Shown here: positions 16,301-23,654 of the stretch, in pieces | Position numbering within the stretch: position 1 is the first letter of the stretch | How the letters are laid out: each line of letters starts with the position of its first letter | Source: DASWHX01 sp036397995 | Lineage (GTDB): Bacteria > Bacteroidota > Bacteroidia > Cytophagales > Cyclobacteriaceae | DNA length: 34,055 nucleotides | Reading direction: 5' to 3' | Assembly: GCA_036397995.1 (NCBI GenBank) | Contig: DASWHX010000202.1 | Location: forward strand, 1-34,055 | Translations under genes and position numbers: made by a program | Notes under the pieces: generated by a model | What the model was told of the DNA's origin: nothing | The model's input: only the letters and a program-made list of their open reading frames with translations | Databases searched by the model: none

Positions 16301-17080
16301 CTAAAATAGCTGAATTTGATTGGATGACCTGCGTCGGACTTCAGTTACTACTTTAGAAACATTGGCTTTTCTGCACAAAACACCCTGGTAGTAAAGAGAA
16401 TTCATTTTTGAGGATTCCGTTAATGAGAATGAGCCCTTAATTCGAAAGTTATTTTCATAAGTCCATTTTTCAATGTTTCTGATATGATTCCTGGCATACA
16501 ATTCAAAATCATCCTTACCTGATTTCAACTTGGTCCAAAATTTTTTCTTTTCTCCGGCAAGTGTAAAAAATACTACAGGATCTAATGATTCGATAGAATC
16601 AAAAAAATGAATTTCAGGAAATCCAAATCTCGGGTTCACATTACAAAAAATCCAGGGTTTAATTCCTTTCGTATTTATGGGGACATAATTTCTAACTTGC
16701 TCAAGAAATTTTTCCCACGAAGTACTGATTATCAGCACATTTTTATCTTTGAAATTTCTTTTGATTCTAACTCGCAAAGCCTGGGCATACGTTTCATTAG
16801 GCTCCCAAAAGATGTAACGATTAAACTGAACCGGCGATGAGAACGCCAGCAAACTTGTATCATAAATACATTCGCCGGTATTATTCATTTCCAACATTCC
16901 TGTTCCTGCACTCAAGTCGAGATAAATCCGGTGATTATAAGCAGTTGAAAGCAAGAGGGAATACACTTCAAGATAGTTTCCGAGGGTTTTGATTGGAGCC
17001 AGGATCCAGGAGTCAGATTCCAGAGCCAGAAGGCCATCCTTTTTCGGAGCAATCAAAGGATAAAATTCGGAATTGGACAT
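16301..17080 (-). CDS. TcmP-like protein with a Rossmann SAM-methyltransferase fold
   Basis: This 259-residue protein resembles the three-Cys-motif partner protein (TcmP) family. A helix with KTLGNYLEVYSLLL (31-44) is followed by a Rossmann strand and loop Y53-LDLSAGTG61, which aligns with the iDlfAGpG motif that would hold SAM, then TSLLAF (75-80), an acidic E93 after the second strand, and a fourth-strand motif IFCNVNPRFGF (144-154). Canonical members have FIDPFG there, so the usual Asp is Asn148. Catalytic activity is therefore uncertain. No methylation substrate is known for this family. It has an exact promoter box upstream and forms a unit with the DUF3109 gene 4 bases downstream. Divergent from uvrD with 128 bases between. 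Confidence 0.65.
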   Translation of the reverse strand: MSNSEFYPLIAPKKDGLLALESDSWILAPIKTLGNYLEVYSLLLSTAYNHRIYLDLSAGTGMLEMNNTGECIYDTSLLAFSSPVQFNRYIFWEPNETYAQALRVRIKRNFKDKNVLIISTSWEKFLEQVRNYVPINTKGIKPWIFCNVNPRFGFPEIHFFDSIESLDPVVFFTLAGEKKKFWTKLKSGKDDFELYARNHIRNIEKWTYENNFRIKGSFSLTESSKMNSLYYQGVLCRKANVSKVVTEVRRRSSNQIQLF

Positions 17081-17096
17081 TCAATAATGTGGTTTT

Positions 17097-17105
17097 GCAA
17101 AAGTA
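17097..17105 (-). promoter_or_regulatory. Promoter -7 box for the TcmP-like/DUF3109 unit
   Basis: On the - strand this reads TACTTTTGC, an exact TAnnTTTGC box, 17 bases before the ATG at 17080. A TTG on the same strand (17131-17129) lies 23 bases further upstream and fits the -33 element. It supports the gene start and shows that the pair is transcribed as a unit. Confidence 0.6.
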
Positions 17106-17178
17106 ATAAAGAATGAGGGGTTTCTGTCCAATTTCGCTTAATAATTAGAATATCCTCTTACAAAAAAACCAATTGTGC

Positions 17179-17186
17179 TATCTTGC
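17179..17186 (+). promoter_or_regulatory. Possible promoter -7 box for uvrD
   Basis: TATCTTGC is a one-base-shortened form of TAnnTTTGC, located 22 bases before the uvrD ATG, the same distance as the exact boxes elsewhere in the window. The call rests on position as much as on sequence. Confidence 0.35.
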
Positions 17187-17208
17187 GGAAATAGTTTTTT
17201 CTGATTGA

Positions 17209-19464
17209 ATGGAGTACCTGCATAGCCTGAATGAAGCACAAAAAGAGGGGGTGATAAACACCGAGGGGCCATGCATGGTTATCGCAGGAGCAGGCTCCGG
17301 AAAAACCAGAGTACTCACCTATCGGATAGCTCACCTTATCAAATCCAAAGGAGTGGATCCATTCAATATTCTCTCGCTCACTTTTACTAATAAGGCAGCA
17401 GGGGAAATGAGAAACAGAATTGAATCCGTGGCAGGATTGGATGCACGAAATCTTTGGATGGGAACTTTTCATTCCGTTTTCGCACGGATTCTCCGGTCGG
17501 AAGGCACACGGCTGGGTTATCCCAACAATTTCACAATTTATGATACGGATGATTCTAAATCTTTGATAAAATCAATCGTAAAGGAAATGGGGTTGGATGA
17601 AAAACTCTATAAGCCCGGTATTGTTTACAATCGAATTTCCGGCGCCAAAAACAGGTTGATTGGCTGGGAAGATTATCAAAACAATCCACTTTATTTGGCC
17701 GACGATGAAAGCACCCTTCGCCCCGAAATTGCCAACATCTACCGGAACTATTGTCTGCGATGCTTCAAAGCGGGCGCCATGGATTTTGATGACCTGCTGC
17801 TAAAGACAAATGAACTATTTGAAAAATTCATTGAAGTGCTGAACAAATATCAACATCGTTTTCAGTACGTCCTGGTAGATGAGTTTCAGGATACAAATCT
17901 TTCCCAATATAAAATAACCAGGAAGCTCAGCTCAGTTAACCAGAATATTTGTGTAGTGGGTGATGATGCCCAGAGTATTTACGCGTTCAGAGGAGCCGAT
18001 ATACAAAACATTCTGAATTTTGAAAAAGACTTTCCTGATCTGAGAATCATCAAACTTGAACAAAACTACCGCTCAACGCAAAATATTGTTAACGCGGCAA
18101 ATTCTGTCATAAATAACAATCGTGCTCAGTTAAAAAAGAATGTATGGACCACTAACCCCGAAGGGTCTCTCATAGAATTATTTAAGGCAAACTCCGATAA
18201 TGAAGAAGGAAGGCTTGTCGCATCGTCAGTTTTTGAAGAAAAAATGCAAAATCAATTGCATAACAGTGACTTTGCAATCCTTTACCGGACTAACAGCCAG
18301 TCGCGCGCAATGGAGGAAGCCCTGCGGAGAATGAATATTAAGTATAAAATCATCGGCGGACTTTCATTCTATCAACGGAGAGAAATAAAAGATCTACTTG
18401 CATACCTGCGATTCTCCGTAAATCACAACGATGAGGAATCACTTAAGAGAATCATAAACCTGCCAAAACGGGGTATAGGTGACGGAACGATCAGCAAAAT
18501 TATGGTTGCGGCTGAAGAACATGCAATTCCGGTTTGGGATGTTCTTTGCAACATAAAAAGTTTTATGAGTGGAAGAGCCGCTAATGCCATAGAGGATTTT
18601 ACTATCCTGATAAAAAGTTTTGAAATTGAAATCGGAAAGAAGGATGCTTACGAAGTTGCAAGTCATATTGCAAAGGCTTCAGGAATTCTGAAAGAACTTT
18701 ATCAGGATAAAACAATTGAAGGACTTAACCGGTTTGAAAATGTTCAAGAGTTACTGAATGCAGTAAAAGAGTTTGTTGATAATCAGGAAAATGAGGAGAA
18801 GAATTTAAACACTTTTTTGCAGGAAGTGGCATTGCTTACCGGCATTGACAATGATAAGGATGAAGATAATGACAAGGTGACGTTAATGACCATTCACATG
18901 GCTAAAGGACTGGAGTTCAAAAATGTCTATATTGTGGGATTGGAAGAAGATCTTTTTCCGTCACAAATGATGTTGACATCACGGGCTGATCTTGAAGAGG
19001 AAAGAAGATTGTTTTATGTTGCCATTACAAGAGCAAAGGAGAAACTCTTCCTTAGCTACGCTGTAACACGTTATCGATTTGGAAGACTTAAGAGTTGCGA
19101 GCCAAGCAGATTTCTTGACGAAGTTGATCCGCAATATATTAAAGAGAACAGGAAATTCAACACGGTTCAAAATTACTCCACATCCCCGGCCACCAACTAT
19201 GCAAGGAATTTTGTTAATAATATCCGTAAAACATCCTCACCAAAACAAACTCCGGCAAGTTACCAGACACCTATCGATTTTGAAGCCAGTGACACCACAA
19301 GACTAAAAGCAGGAATGAAAGTTGAGCATCCCAAGTTTGGTTTTGGTAAGGTCATCTCCATGGAAGAAAACGGAATTAATCGCAAGGCTAAGGTGCATTT
19401 TGACGGGATTGGACAAAAAACTCTTCTTTTAAGCTTTGCCAAGCTAAAAATTCATGAGGAGTAA
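17209..19464 (+). CDS. UvrD/PcrA-type superfamily 1 DNA helicase
   Basis: This 751-residue 3'-5' helicase of the UvrD/PcrA/Rep group acts in nucleotide-excision and mismatch repair and removes proteins from DNA. Motifs appear in order: Q motif in LNEAQKEGV (7-15), Walker A AGAGSGKT (26-33), TFTNKAAGEM near 63-72, DEXX box VDEFQDTN near 223-230, GDDAQSIYAFRGAD, EQNYRSTQNI, TIHMAKGLEFKNVY, and FYVAITRAKEKLFLS. The C-terminal LKAGMKVEHPKFGFGKV segment (about 700-745) is the Tudor-like domain by which PcrA and UvrD bind RNA polymerase, hinting at transcription-coupled repair. Length is typical. ATG at 17209 is the family start. DUF4290 begins 55 bases downstream from its own promoter. Confidence 0.95.
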   Translation: MEYLHSLNEAQKEGVINTEGPCMVIAGAGSGKTRVLTYRIAHLIKSKGVDPFNILSLTFTNKAAGEMRNRIESVAGLDARNLWMGTFHSVFARILRSEGTRLGYPNNFTIYDTDDSKSLIKSIVKEMGLDEKLYKPGIVYNRISGAKNRLIGWEDYQNNPLYLADDESTLRPEIANIYRNYCLRCFKAGAMDFDDLLLKTNELFEKFIEVLNKYQHRFQYVLVDEFQDTNLSQYKITRKLSSVNQNICVVGDDAQSIYAFRGADIQNILNFEKDFPDLRIIKLEQNYRSTQNIVNAANSVINNNRAQLKKNVWTTNPEGSLIELFKANSDNEEGRLVASSVFEEKMQNQLHNSDFAILYRTNSQSRAMEEALRRMNIKYKIIGGLSFYQRREIKDLLAYLRFSVNHNDEESLKRIINLPKRGIGDGTISKIMVAAEEHAIPVWDVLCNIKSFMSGRAANAIEDFTILIKSFEIEIGKKDAYEVASHIAKASGILKELYQDKTIEGLNRFENVQELLNAVKEFVDNQENEEKNLNTFLQEVALLTGIDNDKDEDNDKVTLMTIHMAKGLEFKNVYIVGLEEDLFPSQMMLTSRADLEEERRLFYVAITRAKEKLFLSYAVTRYRFGRLKSCEPSRFLDEVDPQYIKENRKFNTVQNYSTSPATNYARNFVNNIRKTSSPKQTPASYQTPIDFEASDTTRLKAGMKVEHPKFGFGKVISMEENGINRKAKVHFDGIGQKTLLLSFAKLKIHEE

Positions 19465-19491
19465 ACTTCTGGTATCTATTGAATTATTTGG

Positions 19492-19500
19492 TAAGTTTGC
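19492..19500 (+). promoter_or_regulatory. Promoter -7 box for the DUF4290-murA genes
   Basis: TAAGTTTGC is an exact TAnnTTTGC box ending 20 bases before the ATG at 19520. A convincing -33 TTG was not found at the expected distance. It implies that DUF4290 and murA are transcribed independently of uvrD. Confidence 0.55.
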
Positions 19501-19519
19501 ACCAGACTTAAATTGATCG

Positions 19520-20170
19520 ATGGAAAAGATTTTTGAATACAACACCGAAAGGAAGAACCTGATACTCAAAGAGTATGGAAGAAACATCCAGAAACTGGTG
19601 CATTACCTTAAGACCATTGAGGACAAGGAAAAAAGAAGCCAGATGGCAGCCACTCTGATAGAACTAATGAAGCAAATAAGTCCTTCAATCAGAGAAAACA
19701 ATGAAACCAATCAAAAGCTGTGGGATGATCTTTATATTATGTCAGGATTTGATCTGGAAATAGACAGTCCTTACCCCATGCCTCCCCTTGATATTCTGAA
19801 TAAGAAACCTTTGCGACTTGGATATTCCACTAATAATATCCGGTTCAAGCATTACGGAAAGAATCTGGAACTATTGATTGCCAAAGCAATGGAACTTGAG
19901 GATCCGGAGGAAAGGGAAGGCGCGGTTGTATATATTGGGAAACTCATGAAAAGTTTCTACAGCACCTGGAATAAAGACAATATTGAAGAGGAATCAATCC
20001 TCAAAAATATACGTGAACTTAGCAAGAATGAGCTTGACATTGATATCACGAAGGTTAAGGAAAACAATTTATTTGAATCACTATACAAAGAGCGCCCCAA
20101 GCCTCCTCCTCAGCACACCAACAGGGGCAGAAAGAATCAAAGAGGCGGTGGCAGTAAACGCAGAAGATAA
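19520..20170 (+). CDS. DUF4290 family protein
   Basis: This 216-residue soluble, helix-rich, highly charged protein is of the DUF4290 family, which is confined to Bacteroidota and is regularly found just before murA. The family core is YNTERKNLILKEYGRNIQKL (6-25) and the repeat-like LRLGYSTNNIRFKHYGKN near 97-114, followed by conserved helices up to about 180. The tail is Arg/Lys/Gly-rich (RGRKNQRGGGSKRRR), a likely nucleic-acid-binding or disordered extension. No function is known. The fixed link with murA suggests a cell-wall or growth role, but this is inference. The murA ATG comes 2 bases after its stop. Confidence 0.88.
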   Translation: MEKIFEYNTERKNLILKEYGRNIQKLVHYLKTIEDKEKRSQMAATLIELMKQISPSIRENNETNQKLWDDLYIMSGFDLEIDSPYPMPPLDILNKKPLRLGYSTNNIRFKHYGKNLELLIAKAMELEDPEEREGAVVYIGKLMKSFYSTWNKDNIEEESILKNIRELSKNELDIDITKVKENNLFESLYKERPKPPPQHTNRGRKNQRGGGSKRRR

Positions 20171-20172
20171 CC

Positions 20173-21480
20173 ATGAGTTCTTTCCGGATAGTTGGGGGAA
20201 ATCAACTTAAGGGAGAGATAATTCCTCAAGGAGCAAAGAACGAAGCTCTTCAGATAATCTCCGCCACTCTTTTAACGCCGGAAAAAGTTACTATTCACAA
20301 CATTCCTGAAATCAGAGATGTTCAACGACTGATTCAATTACTCAAATCCCTGGGAGCTCAGGTTGAAGATAAAGGAAAGGGTACTTTTACTTTCGCGGCT
20401 TCAAACATCGACCTGGGTTTTCTGGATAGCCCCGAGTATCTGGAAATGGGATCTACACTACGGGGCTCCATTATGATTATGGGGCCGCTACTTGCCAGAT
20501 TTGGCAAAGGAAAAATTCCCAGGCCCGGTGGCGATAAGATTGGCAGACGCCGGTTGGATACACACTTTATTGGATTTCAAAAATTAGGGGCAAAATTTGA
20601 ATATGATCCCGGTACTGGTTTCTATACCGTGGAAGCAAATCATCTAAAGGGCACGTATATGTTGCTTGATGAAGCTTCCGTCACCGGGACCGCCAATTTG
20701 ATCATGACTTCTGTTTTAGCGGAGGGTAAAACTACCATTTTTAATGCAGCTTGCGAGCCATATATCCAGCAACTTTGCAAAATGTTGGTACGCATGGGAG
20801 CAAACATTGATGGTATTGGTTCTAACTTGATTATGATCGAAGGGGTAAATAAATTGAAGGGAACAGAACACACACTTCTTCCCGATATGATTGAGATAGG
20901 AAGTTTTATTGGTCTTGCTGCGCTGACTCAATCTGAGATTACAATCAAAAATGCCGGCGTTAATCACCTTGGGTTGATTCCTGAAGTGTTTCGAAGGATG
21001 GGAATCCAAATGTTAATTGACGGTGATGATATCTTTATTCCTGCCCAGAGCGAGTATGTAATAGATACTTTCATCGATGGCTCAATCTTAACTATTTCGG
21101 ATGCACCCTGGCCAGGCTTCACTCCTGATTTGCTCAGCATCGCGCTGGTGGTCGCGACTCAGGCCAGGGGTACAGTTTTAATCCATCAAAAAATGTTCGA
21201 AAGCAGATTATTTTTTGTCGATAAACTTATTGATATGGGGGCGCAAATAATTTTATGCGATCCACACCGGGCTACGGTGATTGGCCTGGATAGAAAATAT
21301 CCGCTACGTGGAATTAATATGTCTTCCCCTGATATCAGAGCTGGGGTCTCTTTGTTGATTGCCGCACTCTCAGCGGAAGGGACCAGCATCATTTATAATG
21401 GAGAGCAGATAGACCGCGGTTACCAAAATATTGACGGCAGGCTGCGTGGCCTTGGTGCAGATATTCAGAAAGTTGATTAA
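20173..21480 (+). CDS. murA: UDP-N-acetylglucosamine 1-carboxyvinyltransferase MurA (Asp-type active site)
   Basis: MurA transfers enolpyruvate from PEP to UDP-GlcNAc, the first committed step of peptidoglycan synthesis. The 435-residue protein has the two-domain EPSP-synthase-like fold; K22-N23 in AKNEAL are the conserved substrate residues, and LRGSIMIMGPLLARFG (97-111) leads into the active-site loop. In the loop the usual PGGC is PGGD: Asp121 (codon GAT, 20533-20535) stands where fosfomycin-sensitive MurA has its catalytic Cys (Cys115 of E. coli). The same change in mycobacterial and chlamydial MurA keeps activity and gives intrinsic fosfomycin resistance. It follows DUF4290 by 2 bases and is convergent with dnaN 10 bases away. 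Confidence 0.97.
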   Translation: MSSFRIVGGNQLKGEIIPQGAKNEALQIISATLLTPEKVTIHNIPEIRDVQRLIQLLKSLGAQVEDKGKGTFTFAASNIDLGFLDSPEYLEMGSTLRGSIMIMGPLLARFGKGKIPRPGGDKIGRRRLDTHFIGFQKLGAKFEYDPGTGFYTVEANHLKGTYMLLDEASVTGTANLIMTSVLAEGKTTIFNAACEPYIQQLCKMLVRMGANIDGIGSNLIMIEGVNKLKGTEHTLLPDMIEIGSFIGLAALTQSEITIKNAGVNHLGLIPEVFRRMGIQMLIDGDDIFIPAQSEYVIDTFIDGSILTISDAPWPGFTPDLLSIALVVATQARGTVLIHQKMFESRLFFVDKLIDMGAQIILCDPHRATVIGLDRKYPLRGINMSSPDIRAGVSLLIAALSAEGTSIIYNGEQIDRGYQNIDGRLRGLGADIQKVD

Positions 21481-21490
21481 TTAAATTTCC

Positions 21491-22615
21491 CTATACGTAA
21501 TTATTGAGCATAACAGGCATCACAAGCATTAAGATGTCTTCATTATCCTCCTTCTCCCTGGGTACAATCAGGCCCGCTTTATTAGGTGCCGAGAATTGGA
21601 ATTCAACTTCTTTAGCATCGCCATTAGAAAGCATTTCGATCAGGAATCGGGCGTTGAATCCAATCTCAATATCCTCCCCATCATGTTCACAGGAAAGTCT
21701 TTCATTTGCTTCATTGGAAAAATCCAGATCTTCAGCACTAATCTGGAGTTCACTGCCGGTAATCTTTAATCTTACCTGGTGGGTGGTCTTATTCGCGTAA
21801 ATGGCAATTCGCCTCATTGAACTCAGAAGTTCCGCCCTGTCAATTACCATTTTATTTTTGTTATCCTTTGGAATTACATTTTCATAGTCCGGGAATCTTT
21901 CATCAATCAACCGGCAAATCATTTTAATGTTGCCGAACCTGAAAAAGGCATTTGCCATATTGAATTCAATGTTTACAGGAACCTCATCAACCGGAAGAGT
22001 TGTCTTCAACAGATTTAAAGCTTTTCGGGGAATTATGATGGCACTTCCATTCTCTGATTTCACATCTGCCCTCCGGTAGCGAATCAATCTGTGACCATCC
22101 GTTGCTACAAAGGTAGTGTTTGAGTCGCTGAGATTAACGTAAACTCCGGTCATTGCCGGACGAAGTTCATCATTACTGGTGGCAAATATGGTACTGGCAA
22201 CCGCTTTGGCCAGAACACCAGAAGACATTTCCACAGAAAAGTCATCCGAAACAGAGGGAACTTTTGGAAAGTCAGTGGCATTCTCCCCGGAAAGCTTATA
22301 GCGACCGTTATCAGAACTAATCTCCACACTGTAAGTTTGTTCGTCGATACTGAAGTTTACGGGTTGTTCCGGAAGGTTTTTAAGGGTATCCATAAGAATT
22401 TTAGCGGGAACAGCGATGCTTCCACTTTCTTTTGATTCAATTTCCAACTCTGTAATCATTGAAGTTTGAAGGTCTGAAGCTGTTATGGTGAGCTTGCTGT
22501 CGTTAATTTCAAATAGAAAGTTCTCCAGAATTGGTACAACAGGATTAGTAGTAATAACTCCATTTATGCCGGAAAGCTGTTTTAACAGGGCTGATGAGGA
22601 AACTATAAACTTCAT
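21491..22615 (-). CDS. dnaN: DNA polymerase III beta subunit (sliding clamp)
   Basis: DnaN is the ring-shaped processivity clamp that tethers polymerase III and other DNA-handling proteins to DNA. The 374 residues form three similar domains (about 1-120, 125-245, 246-374), with MKFIVSSSALLKQLSGI at the start, PVVPILENFLFE, the FATSNDELRPAMTGVYV region and the C-terminal LMLVMPVMLNNYV that forms part of the peptide-binding pocket. The family is unmistakable. It is not next to dnaA here; it follows the gld genes at 91 bases but has its own predicted promoter (22667-22674) with a perfect palindrome in the leader. Convergent with murA. Confidence 0.98.
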   Translation of the reverse strand: MKFIVSSSALLKQLSGINGVITTNPVVPILENFLFEINDSKLTITASDLQTSMITELEIESKESGSIAVPAKILMDTLKNLPEQPVNFSIDEQTYSVEISSDNGRYKLSGENATDFPKVPSVSDDFSVEMSSGVLAKAVASTIFATSNDELRPAMTGVYVNLSDSNTTFVATDGHRLIRYRRADVKSENGSAIIIPRKALNLLKTTLPVDEVPVNIEFNMANAFFRFGNIKMICRLIDERFPDYENVIPKDNKNKMVIDRAELLSSMRRIAIYANKTTHQVRLKITGSELQISAEDLDFSNEANERLSCEHDGEDIEIGFNARFLIEMLSNGDAKEVEFQFSAPNKAGLIVPREKEDNEDILMLVMPVMLNNYV

Positions 22616-22630
22616 AGATTGGAAATTAGT

Positions 22631-22646
22631 GATGTTTTAAAACATC
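22631..22646. promoter_or_regulatory. Perfect 16-bp palindrome in the dnaN leader
   Basis: GATGTTTTAAAACATC reads the same on both strands, without a central gap. It starts 15 bases upstream of the dnaN ATG and lies between the predicted transcription start (about 22660) and the start codon. A dimeric repressor operator is the natural reading; without a loop it would be a poor RNA hairpin. No regulator is identified. Confidence 0.5.
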
Positions 22647-22666
22647 GGTAAAGTTAAAAATAAAAT

Positions 22667-22674
22667 CAAAATTA
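22667..22674 (-). promoter_or_regulatory. Promoter -7 box for dnaN
   Basis: The - strand reads TAATTTTG, an exact TAnnTTTG box, 51 bases before the ATG. A TTTG (22702-22699 on the - strand) lies 24 bases further upstream and could be the -33 element, slightly beyond the usual spacing. The leader would be about 45 bases, longer than for the other promoters in this window, and contains the palindrome. Confidence 0.5.
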
Positions 22675-22706
22675 CATAGTGAAAACTCAGCCGCGAGCCA
22701 AAATTG

Positions 22707-23654
22707 CTATTCCCAGTGTTCATTATGTATCAAAACCGGTCCCAGGGATCGAGGATTGAACAGAACCAACAATTCCCCATTATACCGCGCTAAAGTTAAT
22801 CGTCTTTCCTTTATTGTTGGAAATACCTCAAGAACCTGATCATTGGAACCGATAGTCACAAGGACAACTTTTGCCAGGGGAAGTGATGCCGCCAGACTAT
22901 CATAAGCCAGGTCTTCTTCAGGCAAAAGAAATCTCTCAGCCTGAAGGTTCATGAGCTCACCTATATAATCAAATATTACAGCACTATCAATGGGTTGCGA
23001 ATTATTATTGAGATAAAAAAAATCTTCTTTATAATTTACACTGAATCCTGGTGATTCGTTATTAATATATTCAACAAGAATTGATTTGAGGCTTGACCAG
23101 TCCAGCTCAAAAAGGAATCGGTTTCGCCAATCTTTAAGTGGGACGGAATAAATTCCTGCTACATAGCTTTTATAACCGGGCAGTATAACTTCATAAGGCG
23201 CCTCATCATCGCTGTCCATAAAATAGGAGACGCCACTCAGTTCATCACCTCCAACCAAATAGGATTTAATCAAATTCTGATTATTAATGATCCGCACTTT
23301 GGAGCCGGAGGTTTTTAGAAAATTTATAAGGGAGTCTTTTTGATTGATGCCGGCCGGTTTTTTTACTTTGATGGAGCTGATAACAGTAAAGAAAGCATCC
23401 CGCATTCCCGGATCCATCCGGAAGGAATCATTTACGATCCACTCCCCTTCCAAGAATTCAAAATTCAAATTTACCCCGGGAGAAGAAATATCTACTGAAG
23501 TAATAATGGAGTTCACTTCCAATGTAAATTTATTTTCATCAAAATTCTCCCCGCTCCTCTCACCCGATGTATAGACAAAAAATGTTAATCCTGATAAAAT
23601 TACCAGGCTTGCAATCCAATAACCATTGTGTATTCTCCTACTTAAAATTTGCAT
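22707..23654 (-). CDS. DUF4340-like membrane-anchored protein of the gld operon
   Basis: This 315-residue protein has one N-terminal membrane helix (about 13-29) and a large extracytoplasmic part rich in beta-strands. It shows DUF4340-like features: a repeated pattern of about 75 residues, WIVNDSFRMDPGMRDAFFTVISSIK (split near 70-95) and a YEVILPGYKSYVAGIYSVPLKDWRNRFLF stretch (about 155-183) resembling the peptide found beside GldG-type ABC transporters in several phyla. Its start lies 17 bases inside gldG, so it belongs to the gldA-gldF-gldG operon and probably acts with the GldG subunit. Function is unknown. The DUF4340 assignment rests on context and general pattern rather than a decisive motif. 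Confidence 0.65.
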   Translation of the reverse strand: MQILSRRIHNGYWIASLVILSGLTFFVYTSGERSGENFDENKFTLEVNSIITSVDISSPGVNLNFEFLEGEWIVNDSFRMDPGMRDAFFTVISSIKVKKPAGINQKDSLINFLKTSGSKVRIINNQNLIKSYLVGGDELSGVSYFMDSDDEAPYEVILPGYKSYVAGIYSVPLKDWRNRFLFELDWSSLKSILVEYINNESPGFSVNYKEDFFYLNNNSQPIDSAVIFDYIGELMNLQAERFLLPEEDLAYDSLAASLPLAKVVLVTIGSNDQVLEVFPTIKERRLTLARYNGELLVLFNPRSLGPVLIHNEHWE

